Origin: an uncultured Amaricoccus sp.
GTDB taxonomy: Bacteria; Pseudomonadota; Alphaproteobacteria; Rhodobacterales; Rhodobacteraceae
Reading direction: 5' to 3'
DNA: 30,756 nt
Assembly (NCBI RefSeq): GCF_937891315.1
Contig: NZ_CALAGI010000132.1
Span: forward strand, 1-30,756
Below, piece by piece: positions 10,423-18,162 of the stretch. Below the pieces are notes generated by a model. It worked only from the letters and a program-made list of their open reading frames with translations. It was not told the origin of the DNA and searched no databases. Numbering within the stretch: position 1 is the stretch's first letter; each line of letters starts with the position of its first letter. The translations under genes and the position numbers were made by a program.

Positions 10423-10548
10423 ATGAAGGTCGTGAATTCGCTTCGCTCCCTCAAGCTGCGCCACCGCGACTGCCGCGTGGTGCGCCGCAAGGGGCGCGTC
10501 TATGTGATCAACAAGACCCAGCGCCGGTTCAAGGCCCGCCAGGGCTGA
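10423..10548 (+). CDS. rpmJ: 50S ribosomal protein L36 (zinc-free type)
   Basis: This 41-residue, highly basic protein reads MKVVNSLRSLKLRHRDCRVV and ends INKTQRRFKARQG, the type B (ykgO-like) L36 usual in alphaproteobacteria. L36 binds 23S rRNA and is one of the last proteins to join the large subunit. Only one cysteine remains (C17), so the C-C-C-H zinc site of the other type is absent; such forms work without zinc. A strong ribosome site AAGGAGAGAGG ends just before the ATG. An intrinsic terminator follows 30 bases after the stop. Confidence 0.95.
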   Translation: MKVVNSLRSLKLRHRDCRVVRRKGRVYVINKTQRRFKARQG

Positions 10549-10577
10549 ACCCCCGACGCCATACCGACGCTTCGAAC

Positions 10578-10602
10578 ACCGCGCCCTTTCGGCGCGGTTT
10601 TC
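10578..10602 (+). terminator. intrinsic terminator after rpmJ
   Basis: ACCGCGCC (10578-10585) and GGCGCGGT (10591-10598) form a perfect 8-bp stem with loop CTTTC, followed by a short T-rich tract. It closes the tRNA-rpmJ unit. Confidence 0.75.
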
Positions 10603-10673
10603 ATTTCCGGGATCCATATTTGCACGGCTCGCTTCGCCGCAAGCCATTTTAGCCGCTCGCCACCCCCTCTCGC

Positions 10674-10698
10674 GGAACCAAAGCTCGCTCCGCCCGTT
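10674..10698 (+). promoter_or_regulatory. candidate EcfG general-stress promoter
   Basis: GGAAC (10674-10678) is followed after exactly 16 bases by CGTT (10695-10698). This equals the GGAAC-N16/17-CGTT consensus of the alphaproteobacterial extracytoplasmic sigma factor EcfG. It points at the transglutaminase-like gene starting at 10789, leaving a leader of about 80 bases. Confidence 0.5.
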
Positions 10699-10788
10699 TC
10701 CGCCCTAGCGCGAAGGCACCGACAAAACTGGCGTCGGGGCACCCGCGGAGCGACAACATACCGATAGGTTCGAGAAGGAGGAGCGCCC

Positions 10789-11667
10789 GTGCTCATTCGT
10801 GCCGGTTTCGAAATCAGCGTTCAGATCGACGCGAAGGTGCCGATGCTTTGTGCCCTGTCACCACGGCCCGACATCATCACTCCGGTGCTGGGCGACGGGG
10901 CGGTCCATACGCCGTCCGGGGCGCTGATCGACAGCTATATCGACAGTTTCGGCAACAAGGTTACCCGTGTCGATGCGCCGGCGGGGATGATGACGCTGGT
11001 CTCGGACTTCGTCGTCCGCGATCTCGGAAATCCGGATGTGGTGGTTCCCGACGCACGGCAGCATCCCATCGCCGAGTTGCCGGACGATGTGCTGCGCTTT
11101 CTCGTGGCGAGCCGGTTTTGTGAATCGGATCTGCTTTCCGGCGAAGCCTGGTCCCGTTTCGGTCATATCGAGGGCGGCTGGGCACGCGCGCAGGCGATCT
11201 GCGATTTCGTCCATGGTCACATCACCTTCGGCTACGGCTATGGTCGGCCGACCAAGTCCGCGCTCGACGCCTTCCGCGAAGGCAACGGAGTCTGTCGCGA
11301 CTTCGCCCATCTCTCGATCGCGCTCTGCCGTGCGATGAACATCCCAGCGCGCTATGCCAGCGGCTATCTCGGCGATATCGGCATCGCGCCGCTGCCGGAC
11401 CCGATGGATTTCTGCGCCTGGTTCGAGGTCTATCTCGGCGACCGGTGGTATACCTTCGATGCGCGCTACAATACTCCGCGTATCGGCCGCGTCCTGATGG
11501 TGCGGGGACTCGACGCCGCCGACGTCTCGATGATCACCACCTACGGACGGCATCGGCTCCGGAAGTTCGAAGTCTGGTGCGCGGAATTGCCCGCGACGCA
11601 GAAGCTGTCGGAGATCAATCTGCGGACACCCGCGACCCTCGAGGAGCCGAGTTCCGCCGCCGCCTGA
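10789..11667 (+). CDS. transglutaminase-like cysteine protease family protein
   Basis: This 292-residue cytoplasmic protein has an N-terminal all-beta domain (about 1-90) and a papain-fold transglutaminase core. The nucleophile is C169 in GNGVCRDFAHLSIALCRAMNIPAR, and the Asp of the triad is expected at D224 (RWYTFDARYNTPRIGR). At the usual histidine position the sequence reads DFCAWFEVYL, so C209 replaces the common H; whether this subfamily normally lacks the His I cannot say. The GTG at 10789 follows a strong AAGGAGGAG. Members act as proteases, amidases or cross-linkers, often near cyanophycin or NRPS-like genes, but nothing nearby suggests a partner. A candidate EcfG promoter lies upstream. 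Confidence 0.85.
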   Translation: MLIRAGFEISVQIDAKVPMLCALSPRPDIITPVLGDGAVHTPSGALIDSYIDSFGNKVTRVDAPAGMMTLVSDFVVRDLGNPDVVVPDARQHPIAELPDDVLRFLVASRFCESDLLSGEAWSRFGHIEGGWARAQAICDFVHGHITFGYGYGRPTKSALDAFREGNGVCRDFAHLSIALCRAMNIPARYASGYLGDIGIAPLPDPMDFCAWFEVYLGDRWYTFDARYNTPRIGRVLMVRGLDAADVSMITTYGRHRLRKFEVWCAELPATQKLSEINLRTPATLEEPSSAAA

Positions 11668-11820
11668 GGGGGCGTGTAGACCACCAATACAATCGGACGG
11701 AGCTTCGACGCGAAGCCCCGCCCGTGGTCAATTCCAGGTCCGCGCCTTTGCCTCGAAATCCTCGGTCTGGGCGCGGATGACACGGAAGCGCTGGCCCGTC
11801 GGCGCGTTCATCACCACTCG

Positions 11821-12120
11821 CGTCCTGATTTCACCGACGTCGCGAAGGCGACGCTGAAGCAGCGCTGGGGGACGCTGCGGCGCGTGCTGTCGAGCCGCGG
11901 CCGCCTCGAGAAGATCTGCACCGACATCATCTTCGACATGTCGATCCGGCCGCGGCTGGCCTCCGGCAGGGGCAACGCCATGCTGGTCGCGGGCTCGATC
12001 CCGGAAGCCTGTCGGCTGTTCGAGTTCTTCCGGAACTCCGGCACGCCGATCGCCGACAAGTGCGCGATCGTCACCTCCTACAAGCGCGCCGCTGCCGGGA
12101 TCACCGGCGAAGAGACCGGC
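11821..12120 (+). pseudogene. fragment of a type I restriction enzyme HsdR subunit
   Basis: About 100 codons read DFTDVAKATLKQRWGTLRRV, then a segment with SRGRLEKICTDIIFDMSIRP, RLASGRGNAMLVAGSI, EACRLFEFF and KCAIVTSYKR. This is text of the central/C-terminal part of HsdR, the translocase/endonuclease subunit of type I restriction systems. There is no start codon for it, no ATPase or nuclease domain and no hsdM or hsdS. Homology stops abruptly after GEETG near 12120, and the frame then runs 20 unrelated codons to a stop at 12181-12183. It is a non-functional remnant of a lost restriction locus. Confidence 0.72.
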
Positions 12121-12252
12121 AACCCGCCGTTCCATGCACTCCTGCCCATCACCCGCCCATCGTCTCCCGACCAAAGCGCCTGAATCGCATGGCTGGAGAG
12201 CGGCCTCCCGTCAAATCCGCACGGAAATTCAGTCCGACTCAGCTTTCCACGC

Positions 12253-12565
12253 CTATCCACACTCGACGGCGGCGCGGCGGCGGTAGTTCTCGATGTTGAG
12301 CTCGAGGGTGGTGGCGCGGTGGACGAGGTGGGCGACGGCGGCGAGGGTCATGGCGGGGTCGGGGAAGATGCGGTTCCATTCGCCGAAGGGCTGGTTCGCG
12401 GTGATGAGGGTGGAGCGGCGCTCGTGAGCCGGGCGCTGATCCGCTCGAAGAGGACGCTGGTCTCGGCCTGGTCCCCGGTGACGTAGGCGAGGTCGTCGAG
12501 GATCAGCGTGTGGTACTTGTCGAGCCTGGCGATGGCGGCCTCGAGGGCGACTTCGATCCCGGACG
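12253..12565 (-). pseudogene. istB: 3' fragment of an IS21-family istB (transposition helper ATPase), frameshifted
   Basis: The minus strand encodes the C-terminal part of IstB: LEAAIARLDKYHTLILDDLA, YVTGDQAETSVLFERISAR, then after a frameshift near 12424-12430 ERRSTLITANQPFGEWNRIF and PDPAMTLAAVAHLVHRATT, ending ENYRRRAAVECG and a stop at 12253. The Walker B region (ILDD) is present, but the N-terminal half with Walker A, the istA transposase and clear terminal repeats are missing. IstB normally loads the IS21 transposase. The fragment is dead and marks old insertion activity next to the hsdR remnant. Confidence 0.78.
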
Positions 12566-12635
12566 TCTCGGCCTGATTGATGTCGTCACGTCAATGGCTG
12601 CCACGGGCTGATTGCATCCACGATGAATACGTGAC

Positions 12636-12664
12636 GGATACATTACGATTGACATATGGTATCC
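12636..12664. promoter_or_regulatory. candidate promoter/operator of the betaine operon
   Basis: GGATAC (12636-12641) and GTATCC (12659-12664) form a perfect 6-bp inverted repeat with a 17-base spacer. A TTGACA (12649-12654) lies inside the spacer. The region is locally AT-richer than its neighbours and starts 60 bases before the GntR gene. A GntR-family dimer could bind here, but this is inference. Confidence 0.3.
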
Positions 12665-12725
12665 CGTATCGGATGCAGAGCCTGCGAGTGGTATTGAGCC
12701 CGGCATCGGCTGAGGGAGCTTTCAC

Positions 12726-13433
12726 GTGAAAATCGGAAAAGACGGTCTTTACGAGGACTTGAAGCGGCGGATCCTGACGATGGAGCTCGATCCCGATACC
12801 GACCTGGATGAGGCCGGCCTGTGCGAGCAATACGGGTTGTCCCGCACTCCGGTGCGCGAAACCTTCCGTCGGCTCGCGGGGGAAGGCTACGTCGAGATCC
12901 GGGAGAACCGGGGCACGCGCGTGTCGCCGATGAGCCATGCGTCGCTTCGTCAGTTCTTCCTCGTCGCGCCGATGGTCTACGCGGCGATCGGGCGGCTGGC
13001 CGTGCAGAACTTCAAGCCGAGACAGCTCGGCGAGCTTGGGGAAACGCAGGAGCGTTTCCGCGCGGCCACCGAAGCGCGCGACCCGATGGCGATGGTGATC
13101 GAGAACAACCGCTTCCACGAGATCATCGGGGAGATGTCGTGGAACGCCTACCTGCGGCCGAGCCTCGGACGGTTGCTGATCGACCATGCGCGGATCGGAC
13201 ACACGTTCTTCCGCCCACGCGACGCCGAGATGGAGCGCCGGCTTCGGCTGTCGGTCGAGCATCATGACGGATTCATCACTGCTATCGCCGGACACGACGA
13301 GGAGACGGTGGTCGATCTCGTCTTCGACCACTGGGAGCTTTCCCGGGAGAACATGGAGCTGTTCGTCGCTCCGCAGGGATTGAAAGCCGACGCCCTCGTC
13401 GAGGCCGGCCGCGGATCGGAGAGGACGTCGTGA
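12726..13433 (+). CDS. GntR-family (FadR/FCD subfamily) transcriptional regulator
   Basis: This 235-residue regulator has an N-terminal winged helix (about 5-70; LYEDLKRRILTMEL, then LCEQYGLSRTPVRETFRRLA and GYVEIRENRGTRVSPM) and a C-terminal all-helical FCD ligand domain. ENNRFHEIIGEM and VEHHDGFITAI supply the usual acidic and histidine metal/ligand positions. GntR-FCD proteins sense carboxylic or amino acids and usually repress the adjoining catabolic genes. The GTG start is set by GAGGGAG at 12712-12718. The stop overlaps the next gene as GTGA, so it is the first gene of the ten-gene operon and probably autoregulated. The ligand is unknown; HypR of the hydroxyproline pathway belongs to the same family. 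Confidence 0.9.
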   Translation: MKIGKDGLYEDLKRRILTMELDPDTDLDEAGLCEQYGLSRTPVRETFRRLAGEGYVEIRENRGTRVSPMSHASLRQFFLVAPMVYAAIGRLAVQNFKPRQLGELGETQERFRAATEARDPMAMVIENNRFHEIIGEMSWNAYLRPSLGRLLIDHARIGHTFFRPRDAEMERRLRLSVEHHDGFITAIAGHDEETVVDLVFDHWELSRENMELFVAPQGLKADALVEAGRGSERTS

Positions 13434-14338
13434 AATTCGAAGGGATCTACACGCCGGCGATCACGCCGCACGGCATCGACGGGACAATCGACAAGACCGC
13501 CTTCGCCGAGGTGCTGGAGTCGCTGATCGCGGCCGGCGTGCATGGCATCATCGTCGGCGGCTCGACGGGCGAATACTACGCGCACACGATGGCGGAGCGC
13601 ATCGAGAGCTTCACCTTCGCCAGGGAGGTCATCGGCGCGCGGCTTCCTCTGATCGTCGGTACCGGCGCGATCCGTACCGAAGACGCCGTCAGCTATGCGA
13701 AGGCCGCGAAGGCGATCAAGGCGGATGCGATCCTCGTCACCTCGCCGCCCTACGCGGTGCCGACGGAGCGTGAGAACGCGGTTCACGCGCTGACGATCGA
13801 TCGCGCCGCCGGCCTGCCGATCATGCTCTACAACTATCCCGGCCGAATGGGCATCGGCATGGGCGAGGAGTATTTCGCCCGTGTCGGCCGTTCGAAGAAC
13901 GTCGTCGCGATCAAGGAAAGCTCGGGCGATCCCAATCAGCTGCATCTCCTGGCACGCAGGTTCCCGAACATCGCGCTGAGCTGCGGCTGGGACGATCAGG
14001 CCCTGGAGTTCTTCGCCTGGGGCGCGCGGAGCTGGGTCTGCGCGGGATCGAACTTCATCCCCGCCGAGCATATCGCGCTCTACCAAGCCTGCGTCGTCGA
14101 GGGGAACTTCGACAAGGGCCGTCGCATCATGACGGCGATGCTGCCGCTGATGAACTTCCTCGACGGTGGCAAGTTCGTGCAGTCGATCAAATACGGCTGC
14201 GAGATGAACGGCCTGAAAGCCGGTACCCTGCGCGCGCCGCTGCGCGGGCTCAATCAGGACGAGAAGCGCGAACTCGAAACCGTGGTCAGGACTCTGAAGC
14301 GCACCGTTGCCCAGATCGTTTCCGGAGCGAACCAATGA
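13430..14338 (+). CDS. DapA/NAL superfamily aldolase or deaminase
   Basis: This 302-residue TIM-barrel protein of the dihydrodipicolinate synthase/N-acetylneuraminate lyase superfamily uses a Schiff-base lysine, K162 in NVVAIKESSGDPNQ. The phosphate/carboxylate loop GGSTGEYY (43-50) and the catalytic Tyr in LYNYPGR (Y136 or Y134) are present. True DapA is unlikely in this setting. Superfamily members include a Delta1-pyrroline-4-hydroxy-2-carboxylate deaminase, which makes alpha-ketoglutarate semialdehyde in hydroxyproline breakdown, and the following ALDH and FAD genes would fit that. The GTG start overlaps the regulator stop and the stop overlaps the ALDH start (ATGA), giving tight coupling. 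Confidence 0.88.
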   Translation: MKFEGIYTPAITPHGIDGTIDKTAFAEVLESLIAAGVHGIIVGGSTGEYYAHTMAERIESFTFAREVIGARLPLIVGTGAIRTEDAVSYAKAAKAIKADAILVTSPPYAVPTERENAVHALTIDRAAGLPIMLYNYPGRMGIGMGEEYFARVGRSKNVVAIKESSGDPNQLHLLARRFPNIALSCGWDDQALEFFAWGARSWVCAGSNFIPAEHIALYQACVVEGNFDKGRRIMTAMLPLMNFLDGGKFVQSIKYGCEMNGLKAGTLRAPLRGLNQDEKRELETVVRTLKRTVAQIVSGANQ

Positions 14339-15834
14339 CCGACCTCCTGACCACCGAGGAATACAAGGCCATCGCCGCGGGCCTCGACCTCTCCGGCAAC
14401 GCCTTCATCGACGGGGCGTTTCGCCCGGCGGCTTCGGGCAAGACCATTCCGACGGTGAACCCCGCGACGGGCGAGACGCTGGCGCAACTCGCCGCCTGCG
14501 ACGCGGCGGATGTCGATTTGGCCGTCGCAAGGGCGAAGGACGCCTTCGACGATGGCCGCTGGCGCAAGCTGGCGCCCGCCGGGCGCAAGGAGACTCTGCT
14601 CCGGCTTGCGCGGCTGATGGAACGCAACCTGCATGAGCTGGCCGTGCTGGAGAGCCTCGACAGCGGCAAGCCGGTCGGGGAATGCGCGACCGTGGACGTG
14701 CCCGACACGATCCACACCATCCGCTGGCACGCCGAGCTGATCGACAAGATCTATGATTCGACCGCGCCGGTTGCGACGAACGCGCTGGCGCTGGTCATCC
14801 GCGAGCCCATCGGCGTCGTCGGCCTCGTGCTGCCCTGGAACTTCCCGTTGCTCATGCTGGCCTGGAAGATCGGCCCGGCGCTCGCCGCCGGCTGCTCGGT
14901 GGTGGTGAAGCCGGCCGAGCAGACCTCGCTCAGTACGCTCAGGGTCGCGGAGCTCGCGGCAGAGGCGGGGGTGCCGGCGGGTGTCTTCAATGTCGTCACC
15001 GGCACCGGCAAGGACGCGGGCGAGCCGCTCGGATTGCACATGGACGTCGATATGGTGAGCTTCACCGGCTCCACCGCGACCGGCCGGCGCTTCCTGCGCT
15101 ATGCCGCGGACTCAAATCTCAAGCGCGTCGTGCTCGAATGCGGCGGGAAGAATCCGGCGGTGGTCCTTGAGGACGCGGAGGATCTTGATCTCGTCGCGAG
15201 CCATGTCGTGAATGGCGCCTTCTGGAACATGGGCGAGAACTGCTCGGCGACCTCGCGGCTCATCGTGCAGGCGAGCGTCAAGGACGCGCTCCTCGACCGG
15301 ATCGTGGCGCACATGCGGGAGTGGCGGATGGGTGATCCCCTCGATCCGGCGAACCGGGTCGGGGCGCTGGTGAGCAAGGATCACTACGAGAAGGTGACCT
15401 CCTACCTCGAGGGCGCCAGGGTGGCGGTCGGAAGCGGGACCGAAGGCGGCATCTTTGTCGAGCCGACGGTGCTCGACGGCGTCACCCCGGAGGATCGGGT
15501 GTTTCGCGAGGAGATCTTCGGCCCGGTGCTGGCCGTCACCACCTTTGAGACGCTGGCCGAGGCGGTGGTGCTTGCCAACGACACGCCCTACGGGCTGGCC
15601 GCTTCGGTCTACACCGGGAGCCTCAGGAACGCGATCCGGCTTTCACGGGAGATCCGGGCGGGTGTCGTCACGGTAAACTGCTTCGGCGAAGGCGACGTGA
15701 CCACGCCCTTCGGTGGCTACAAGGAATCGGGTTTCGGCGGCCGGGACAAGTCGATCTTCGCCCACGACCAGTATACCGAGCTGAAGACGATCTGGATCGA
15801 CGTGTCCGACCGCCCGGACGAGTTTGTCGGGTGA
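14335..15834 (+). CDS. NAD(P)-dependent aldehyde dehydrogenase
   Basis: This is a 499-residue class 3 aldehyde dehydrogenase of normal length. The catalytic Cys303 lies in NMGENCSATSR, the general base E268 in LECGGKNP, N169 in LPWNFPLL, and the Rossmann loop is FTGSTATG at 243-250. By overall wording (AFIDGAFRPAASGKT near the start, PFGGYKESGFGGRDKS near the end) it resembles PuuC-type gamma-aminobutyraldehyde/gamma-glutamyl aldehyde dehydrogenases more than BADH. In this operon it could oxidise a semialdehyde released by the DapA-family enzyme or an aldehyde formed by the FAD oxidoreductase. Its stop overlaps the FAD gene start as GTGA. Confidence 0.93.
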   Translation: MTDLLTTEEYKAIAAGLDLSGNAFIDGAFRPAASGKTIPTVNPATGETLAQLAACDAADVDLAVARAKDAFDDGRWRKLAPAGRKETLLRLARLMERNLHELAVLESLDSGKPVGECATVDVPDTIHTIRWHAELIDKIYDSTAPVATNALALVIREPIGVVGLVLPWNFPLLMLAWKIGPALAAGCSVVVKPAEQTSLSTLRVAELAAEAGVPAGVFNVVTGTGKDAGEPLGLHMDVDMVSFTGSTATGRRFLRYAADSNLKRVVLECGGKNPAVVLEDAEDLDLVASHVVNGAFWNMGENCSATSRLIVQASVKDALLDRIVAHMREWRMGDPLDPANRVGALVSKDHYEKVTSYLEGARVAVGSGTEGGIFVEPTVLDGVTPEDRVFREEIFGPVLAVTTFETLAEAVVLANDTPYGLAASVYTGSLRNAIRLSREIRAGVVTVNCFGEGDVTTPFGGYKESGFGGRDKSIFAHDQYTELKTIWIDVSDRPDEFVG

Positions 15835-17153
15835 CACGGGTTCCGTCCCTGCCCGCCGACACCGGACGCTCGGGGTGGGAGGCGCTGTCGCACCGCCCGT
15901 CCCCGGCGCGGAGCCTCGACGCGGCGACGACGGCCGATTGGCTTGTCATCGGGGCGGGGTTCGCAGGGTTGTCGGCGGCCCGGCGGCTGACGCAGCTGGC
16001 GCCTGGCGCGCGGATCGTCGTGCTCGATGCGCGCGAACTGGCGCAGGGGCCGGCGGGGCGCAACTCCGGCTTCATGATCGATGTGCCGCACCACCTCGCG
16101 TCGAGCGAGTATTCGTCGGACGACTTGCACGGCACTCGGCTCGAGATGGCGCAGAACCGGCTCGCAATCGCTTTCGCGAAGGAGGCGGCGGCCGAGTACG
16201 GAATGCCGCGCGAGACCTTCGATCCGTGCGGCAAGATCAATGCCGCCGCCACCGGGCGCGGCCTGCGGCGCAATGACGACTTCGCCGCCTCGCTCGCCGC
16301 GATCGGCGAGCCGCTCAGCCGCGTCGACGCCGCCGAGATGCGGGCGATCACCGGCAGCGACTATTACCTCGGCGGCCTGTTCACCCCGGGAGCGGTGCAG
16401 ATCCAACCGGCCGACTATATCCGCTCTTTCGCCGCCGGCCTCGGCCCGAAGATCGATCTCCACGAGAATTCCCCGGTCGTCGGACTGTCGCGGAACGGCG
16501 GCGCCTGGGTCGCCCGGACGCCGAAGGGGAGCGTCACGGCGCCGAAGGTCATTCTTGGCGTGAACGGCCTCGCGCAGGATTTCGGCTTCTTTCGGGGCCG
16601 GCTGATGCACGTCTTCACCTATGCTTCGATGACCGCGCCCTTCGCGAGCGGTGCCGGTCGCGACCGCTGGGGCATCCTGCCCGCCGACGCCATGGGGGCG
16701 ACGCTGCGCAAGATCAGCGGACCCAACGGGGCGCGGGTGGTGATCCGCACCCGCTACAGCTACGACCCGTCGAAACAGATTTCGGAGCGCAAGCTCGCCG
16801 CGATGGTGCGGGACCACCGCCGCTCGCTCGATGCGCGCTACTCCGATCTCGCCGGCCTGCCCTTCGAATACAGCTGGGCCGGGCGCCTGTGCCTCAGCCT
16901 CAATCACGTCCCCGCCTTCGGCGAGGTGGACGAGAACCTCTACTCAGCCTGCTGCTGCAATGGCCTTGGCACGGTCAAGAGCACGCTGGCGGGGATGATG
17001 GCGGCCGCCCTCGCGACTGGAACCCGGTCCGGGGATCTCGACGCATATCAGGATCAACCAAAGCCGCGCCGCCTCCCACCGGAGCCGGTCGCGACCATCG
17101 GCGCCCGCGCGGTGATCCGCTGGCAGGAGGCGCGGGCCGGCCGGGAAGGCTGA
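15831..17153 (+). CDS. DAO-family FAD-dependent amine/amino acid oxidoreductase
   Basis: This 440-residue flavoprotein of the D-amino-acid-oxidase fold has the FAD-binding motif VIGAGFAGLSAARRL (GxGxxG at 41-46), the acidic end of the second strand (VVLDARELAQGPAGRNSGF), and the C-terminal CNGLGTVKSTLAGMMAA helix. It resembles PuuB/OrdL-type oxidases of secondary amines. Substrate is unknown: a cyclic imino acid (proline or hydroxyproline type) or an N-methylated amine are both reasonable. The GTG start overlaps the ALDH stop. No signal peptide is seen. The 88-base gap to the binding-protein gene contains a 10-bp hairpin. The CCC run in SACCCNG is unusual and could be inspected. Confidence 0.88.
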   Translation: MTRVPSLPADTGRSGWEALSHRPSPARSLDAATTADWLVIGAGFAGLSAARRLTQLAPGARIVVLDARELAQGPAGRNSGFMIDVPHHLASSEYSSDDLHGTRLEMAQNRLAIAFAKEAAAEYGMPRETFDPCGKINAAATGRGLRRNDDFAASLAAIGEPLSRVDAAEMRAITGSDYYLGGLFTPGAVQIQPADYIRSFAAGLGPKIDLHENSPVVGLSRNGGAWVARTPKGSVTAPKVILGVNGLAQDFGFFRGRLMHVFTYASMTAPFASGAGRDRWGILPADAMGATLRKISGPNGARVVIRTRYSYDPSKQISERKLAAMVRDHRRSLDARYSDLAGLPFEYSWAGRLCLSLNHVPAFGEVDENLYSACCCNGLGTVKSTLAGMMAAALATGTRSGDLDAYQDQPKPRRLPPEPVATIGARAVIRWQEARAGREG

Positions 17154-17181
17154 AGCGTCCGAAGGACGGAAGGCGAAGGAA

Positions 17182-17205
17182 GGGTTTGGCCGCTCGGCCA
17201 AGCCC
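17182..17205 (+). other. intercistronic hairpin upstream of the binding-protein gene
   Basis: GGGTTTGGCC (17182-17191), loop GCTC, GGCCAAGCCC (17196-17205) forms a 10-bp stem with one G-U pair. There is no U-tract, so it is not a standard terminator. It may be an mRNA processing or stability element that raises expression of the transporter binding protein relative to the upstream enzymes. Confidence 0.5.
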
Positions 17206-17241
17206 CGGGGTGACTGTTTCCAACAGAAAGGGAGCTACCGA

Positions 17242-18093
17242 ATGAAGACTTTTGTGAAGGCGCTTTGCGCCGCTGCCTTCGTGGGCCTGAGCCTGATGCC
17301 GGCCCACGCGGACGAGAAGACCATCGAGATGGGCACGATGTCCTGGGAGGATCTGACTCCGATCACCGGGATCACCAAGAAGGTTCTCGAAGACGCCGGG
17401 TACACGGTCAATGTGACCGAGTTCTCGGAGTGGGGCATCGCCTATGCCGCGCTCGCCAAAGGCGACATCCAGATCATGGCGTCGCAGACCGACTATGTCG
17501 CGCAGGACTACTGGAACAAGAACAAGAGCCGGCTGGAGAAGATCTCGCCGGTGTCCTTTGGTCTGTACCAGGCGATCGCGGTGCCGTCCTACGTCCCGAT
17601 CGACTCGATCGATCAGCTCAACGACAACGCCGACAAATTCGGAGGCAAGATCATCGGCATCGAGCCCGGCTCAGGCCTGATGCGCGACGCCGACAAGGCC
17701 GTCGACGACTACGGCCTGAACCTCGAGCTCGTGGAAGGCTCGACCGCCGGCATGACCGCCGCGCTGAAGTCCGCTGTCGATCGTCAGGAGTGGGTCGCGG
17801 TCACGATCTGGGAGCCGTCCTGGATGTTCCAGAAGTTCGAAGTGAAGTTCCTGAAGGATCCGAAGGGCTCCTTCGCGCCTGCGCAGGGCTACTACTGGAT
17901 CGGCCAGAAGGGCTTCTCCGAGACGAACCCCGAGGCACGCGAACTCATCGCCGGCGTGTTCGTCCCCAAGGAGGACATCACCGCGATGAACGCCGAGGTC
18001 AAGGACGGCAAGTCCATGGACGAGGCCATCGCCAACTGGATCGGCGCGCATGGCGATCTGCTGAAGCGCTGGGAGAACATCAAGAGCTACTGA
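17242..18093 (+). CDS. glycine betaine-type ABC transporter substrate-binding protein (OpuAC family)
   Basis: This 283-residue periplasmic protein has a Sec signal (MKTFVKALCAAAFVGLSLMP, cleavage expected after AHA at 23). The mature part is OpuAC-like: GTMSWEDLTPITGITKKVLED, FSEWGIAYAALAKGDIQIM, IGIEPGSGLM and VTIWEPSWMFQKF. Tryptophans W35, W64, W190 and W194 are candidates for the aromatic cage that holds a quaternary ammonium or sulfonium group, so betaines, choline-like compounds or DMSP are plausible ligands. A ribosome site AAGGGAG precedes the ATG. It is followed by the ATPase and two permease genes, completing an importer. Hairpins flank the gene on both sides. Confidence 0.92.
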   Translation: MKTFVKALCAAAFVGLSLMPAHADEKTIEMGTMSWEDLTPITGITKKVLEDAGYTVNVTEFSEWGIAYAALAKGDIQIMASQTDYVAQDYWNKNKSRLEKISPVSFGLYQAIAVPSYVPIDSIDQLNDNADKFGGKIIGIEPGSGLMRDADKAVDDYGLNLELVEGSTAGMTAALKSAVDRQEWVAVTIWEPSWMFQKFEVKFLKDPKGSFAPAQGYYWIGQKGFSETNPEARELIAGVFVPKEDITAMNAEVKDGKSMDEAIANWIGAHGDLLKRWENIKSY

Positions 18094-18106
18094 GGCTTCT
18101 GGCGCG

Positions 18107-18128
18107 GGGCGACGATCGCCGTCGGCCC
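18107..18128 (+). other. intercistronic hairpin downstream of the binding-protein gene
   Basis: GGGCGACG (18107-18114) pairs with CGTCG-CCC (from 18120, one bulged G) around a five-base loop. It lies in the 69-base gap before the ATPase start and has no U-tract. It may protect the binding-protein message from 3' decay. Confidence 0.4.
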
Positions 18129-18162
18129 GCCCACTCGACCGGTCCACCTGGAGGAAATGACA

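Noticed and set aside
11728..11812. Minus-strand frame ending APTGQRFRVIRAQTEDF and a stop
   Set aside because: It reads like a real protein end and may be another gene remnant, but I recognise no family and it has no supported start.
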